Source: Fulvimarina endophytica (GTDB lineage Bacteria > Pseudomonadota > Alphaproteobacteria > Rhizobiales > Rhizobiaceae). From it: a stretch of 64,000 bases of DNA. Position numbers and translations under genes: made by a program. The notes under the pieces were generated by a model, which saw only the letters and a list, made by a program, of their open reading frames with translations, was not told where the DNA came from and ran no database searches. Shown in pieces: positions 62,271 through 64,000 of the stretch (position 1 is its first letter; the number at the start of each line of letters is the position of its first letter). The stretch is taken from contig NZ_QURL01000001.1 of NCBI RefSeq assembly GCF_003403015.1, positions 248,001 to 312,000 on the forward strand, in the 5' to 3' direction.

Positions 62271-64000
62271 TCAGAACGAAGCCTTGATGCTCGCCCAGAA
62301 CCTGCGGCCTTCGACGACCTTGGCGTAGTTGTCCGGCTCGATCTCCTTGTCGAAGAGATTGTAGACGGCCGCGTTCACCGTCACGTTCTGGGAGATCTCG
62401 TAGGTGGTGCCCAGATCGGCGGTAAAATAATCGGGATACTTCCGGGCGACGATGTCGCCATCGCGGAAGACGGGCTCACCTGCCGATCCGATCCGCAAGC
62501 CGGCATTCGTTTCTTCGCCGTAATAGAAGCCGGCGGCGTAGACCGAGAGCCCGGCGACGGGGGTGAACCAGTCGGCCCGAATATTGGCTTGGTGCTCGGG
62601 CGTCCGGGCGAGCGCGAAGCCGGCATAGTCGCCGGTCTTCTGCTCGGAATCGGTATAGGTGTAGTTGGCGAGGAGGCTGACGCTGTCGATCGGGTCCCAT
62701 CCAGCCGTCAGTTCGACACCCCGAATCCGGGCCTCGTCCACATTGTAGAAGCTGAAGAGGGTGTAGTTCGGATCCTCGGCCCACCGGGCGAAGTTGCCGT
62801 TCTCGTCGAAGACGCGATCGGACTGGATCTTGTCTTCGAACTCGGTCCAGAACGCCGTCGCCCCGAAGCGCACTCCGGCATAGCTGTCATAGAGGGCGGA
62901 GACCTCGTAGTTCACGGAGGTTTCCGGGTCGAGATCCTGGTTGGCGAGGATCACGCCGCATGGGCTGCTGCGAGACGGAAGCGCGCTCGCCGGGCCGTAG
63001 AAGCAGCCGCCACCGCCGGTCGTATAGGCATAGCCCTCCGCGATCTGGCGGATCTCCGGGGCCTTGTAGCCAGTCGACACACCGCCCTTGAACGTCCAGT
63101 TGTCGAGTGGCTGCCAGACGCCGTAGAGGCGCGGTGACCAGTTGTCGTCGTAGACCTCGTGGTGGTTGTAGCGCAGACCGCCGGTGAGCGCGAAGGTCTC
63201 CGTCATCTGCCACTCGTTCTCGGCAAACAGCGAGAACTGGTCGACCGAGAAGCGTTCGGTCTGTCCTGTTCGCCGGCCCGGATTCTGATCCTCGAGGTCC
63301 GCGGCGATATACTGGCCACCGGTCGACAATGTCTGGGTGCCGAAGAACTCGAAGGGCGTGACCACTTTGGCGTCGACCGTCGTATTGGCGATCTCCGGTT
63401 CGCGCAGATCGGCGATGTAACGGCCGAGGCGGTCTGCGCTCTCGATCTTGCGGCGTCCCACCTCATGCTGGACCGAAGCGGTGGCCGACCCCCATTCGTA
63501 CTGGCCCTCATAGGCGAGCTTGCCGTGCTCGCGCTCGTATGTGCGGCGCTGGTCGGAGCTTCGCGGATCGGGGACGACGGTCCGGCCGACGGTCCTTTCC
63601 GTTTCGACCGAGGTGACGCCGCCTTCCAGAAGAACGGAATGGATATCGTTCGGCGTCCAGACGAGGCGGCTGGTGATGTCGCCTTCCTCCTCCCCGCCGA
63701 TGCCTTCGTAGAACCGGTCCTCCTCGCGCTTGAACCCGCGGCCATAGACCTGGAGGCCGAGGACGTCGGAGACGAGCGGTGTTCCGGCGTAGAACCGGGC
63801 CTGGCCGGAATGACCGTAACGGTCGTGTTCCTGCGCCGTGCCTTCGAGGGTCACGGACCCGGTCAACCGCTCGGGCACCTTGCGGGTGATGATGTTGATG
63901 ACGCCGCCGACGGCTTCGGAGCCGTAGAGGGTGGAGGCCGGACCGCGCAGAACCTCGATCCGCTCGATGGCCTCGAGGGGCGGAATGAAGTCCTGCTCGT
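62271..64000 (-). CDS. TonB-dependent outer-membrane siderophore receptor, 5'-truncated by window edge
   Basis: The frame stays open to the right edge, so start, signal peptide and TonB box lie outside; about 575 residues are visible. The plug domain end shows AIERIEVLRGPASTLYGSEA and VGGVINIITRK, followed by a 22-stranded-barrel-type sequence rich in alternating aromatic strands (GGLRYNHHEVY, GGVSTGYKAPEIRQIAEGY). The last residues RRFWASIKASF end in Phe as outer-membrane barrels require. It resembles FepA/CirA-type catecholate receptors. The neighbouring importer suggests it supplies that system; 171 bases with a separate promoter candidate lie between. Confidence 0.93.
   Translation of the reverse strand, partial: EQDFIPPLEAIERIEVLRGPASTLYGSEAVGGVINIITRKVPERLTGSVTLEGTAQEHDRYGHSGQARFYAGTPLVSDVLGLQVYGRGFKREEDRFYEGIGGEEEGDITSRLVWTPNDIHSVLLEGGVTSVETERTVGRTVVPDPRSSDQRRTYEREHGKLAYEGQYEWGSATASVQHEVGRRKIESADRLGRYIADLREPEIANTTVDAKVVTPFEFFGTQTLSTGGQYIAADLEDQNPGRRTGQTERFSVDQFSLFAENEWQMTETFALTGGLRYNHHEVYDDNWSPRLYGVWQPLDNWTFKGGVSTGYKAPEIRQIAEGYAYTTGGGGCFYGPASALPSRSSPCGVILANQDLDPETSVNYEVSALYDSYAGVRFGATAFWTEFEDKIQSDRVFDENGNFARWAEDPNYTLFSFYNVDEARIRGVELTAGWDPIDSVSLLANYTYTDSEQKTGDYAGFALARTPEHQANIRADWFTPVAGLSVYAAGFYYGEETNAGLRIGSAGEPVFRDGDIVARKYPDYFTADLGTTYEISQNVTVNAAVYNLFDKEIEPDNYAKVVEGRRFWASIKASF

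Overview
The window is a gene-dense, high-GC chromosomal segment of an alphaproteobacterium, most likely of the order Hyphomicrobiales (Rhizobiales). The grounds are a close BacA relative, the YejABEF-type peptide transporter, zapE next to mdh and sucC, a DUF2628 gene inside the his cluster, adk between secY and rpsM, and an IRO-box-like (RirA-type) sequence in front of an iron-uptake gene. I cannot fix the genus. No insertion sequence, prophage, integron or CRISPR array is visible.

Layout. 1-3.9 kb: the end of carA converges on aceA (isocitrate lyase), then a divergent endonuclease III gene. 3.9-13.9 kb (minus strand): a peptide-uptake operon of two solute-binding proteins, YejB, YejE, a cation diffusion facilitator, YejF and a Nudix hydrolase. 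14-20.6 kb: a two-haem membrane-anchored cytochrome c, kdsB-pheA, dusA, a TauE/SafE permease and a cytochrome P450. 20.9-27.3 kb: a translationally coupled treZ-malQ-treY operon for turning alpha-glucan into trehalose. 27.4-33.8 kb (minus): bacA, then hisB - DUF2628 - hisH - a 32-codon membrane ORF - hisA - hisF - hisE - coaA. 33.9-37.8 kb: zapE, mdh, sucC, with sucD absent from its usual place. 38.3-57.5 kb: the str, S10, spc and alpha ribosomal clusters in nearly canonical order (rpsL-rpsG-fusA-tuf; rpsJ to rpsQ; rplN to adk; rpsM-rpsK-rpoA-rplQ). A tRNA-Ser(UGA) follows. 58.3-64 kb (minus): a complete ferric-siderophore ABC importer (binding protein, two permeases, ATPase) and the 3' part of a TonB-dependent receptor that runs off the right edge.

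How the parts fit. Most of the window is housekeeping (translation, TCA/glyoxylate steps, histidine, phenylalanine, CoA and Kdo synthesis). The accessory functions concern the envelope and stress: two peptide importers that influence antimicrobial-peptide sensitivity in related host-associated bacteria (Yej and BacA), trehalose synthesis, metal export and iron capture.

Nothing here is a clearly new multi-gene system. The items most worth a second look are: the metal exporter placed inside the Yej operon, with a hexanucleotide repeat encoding its His-Asp tail; paired binding proteins with Sec-like and Tat-like signals; the internally duplicated CycM-like cytochrome; three related repeats in front of aceA; the short membrane ORF in the his operon; the sucC/sucD separation; the hairpin-rich rpsL leader and hairpins inside the spc cluster; and the IRO-box-like site overlapping a possible -35 in front of the siderophore-binding gene.
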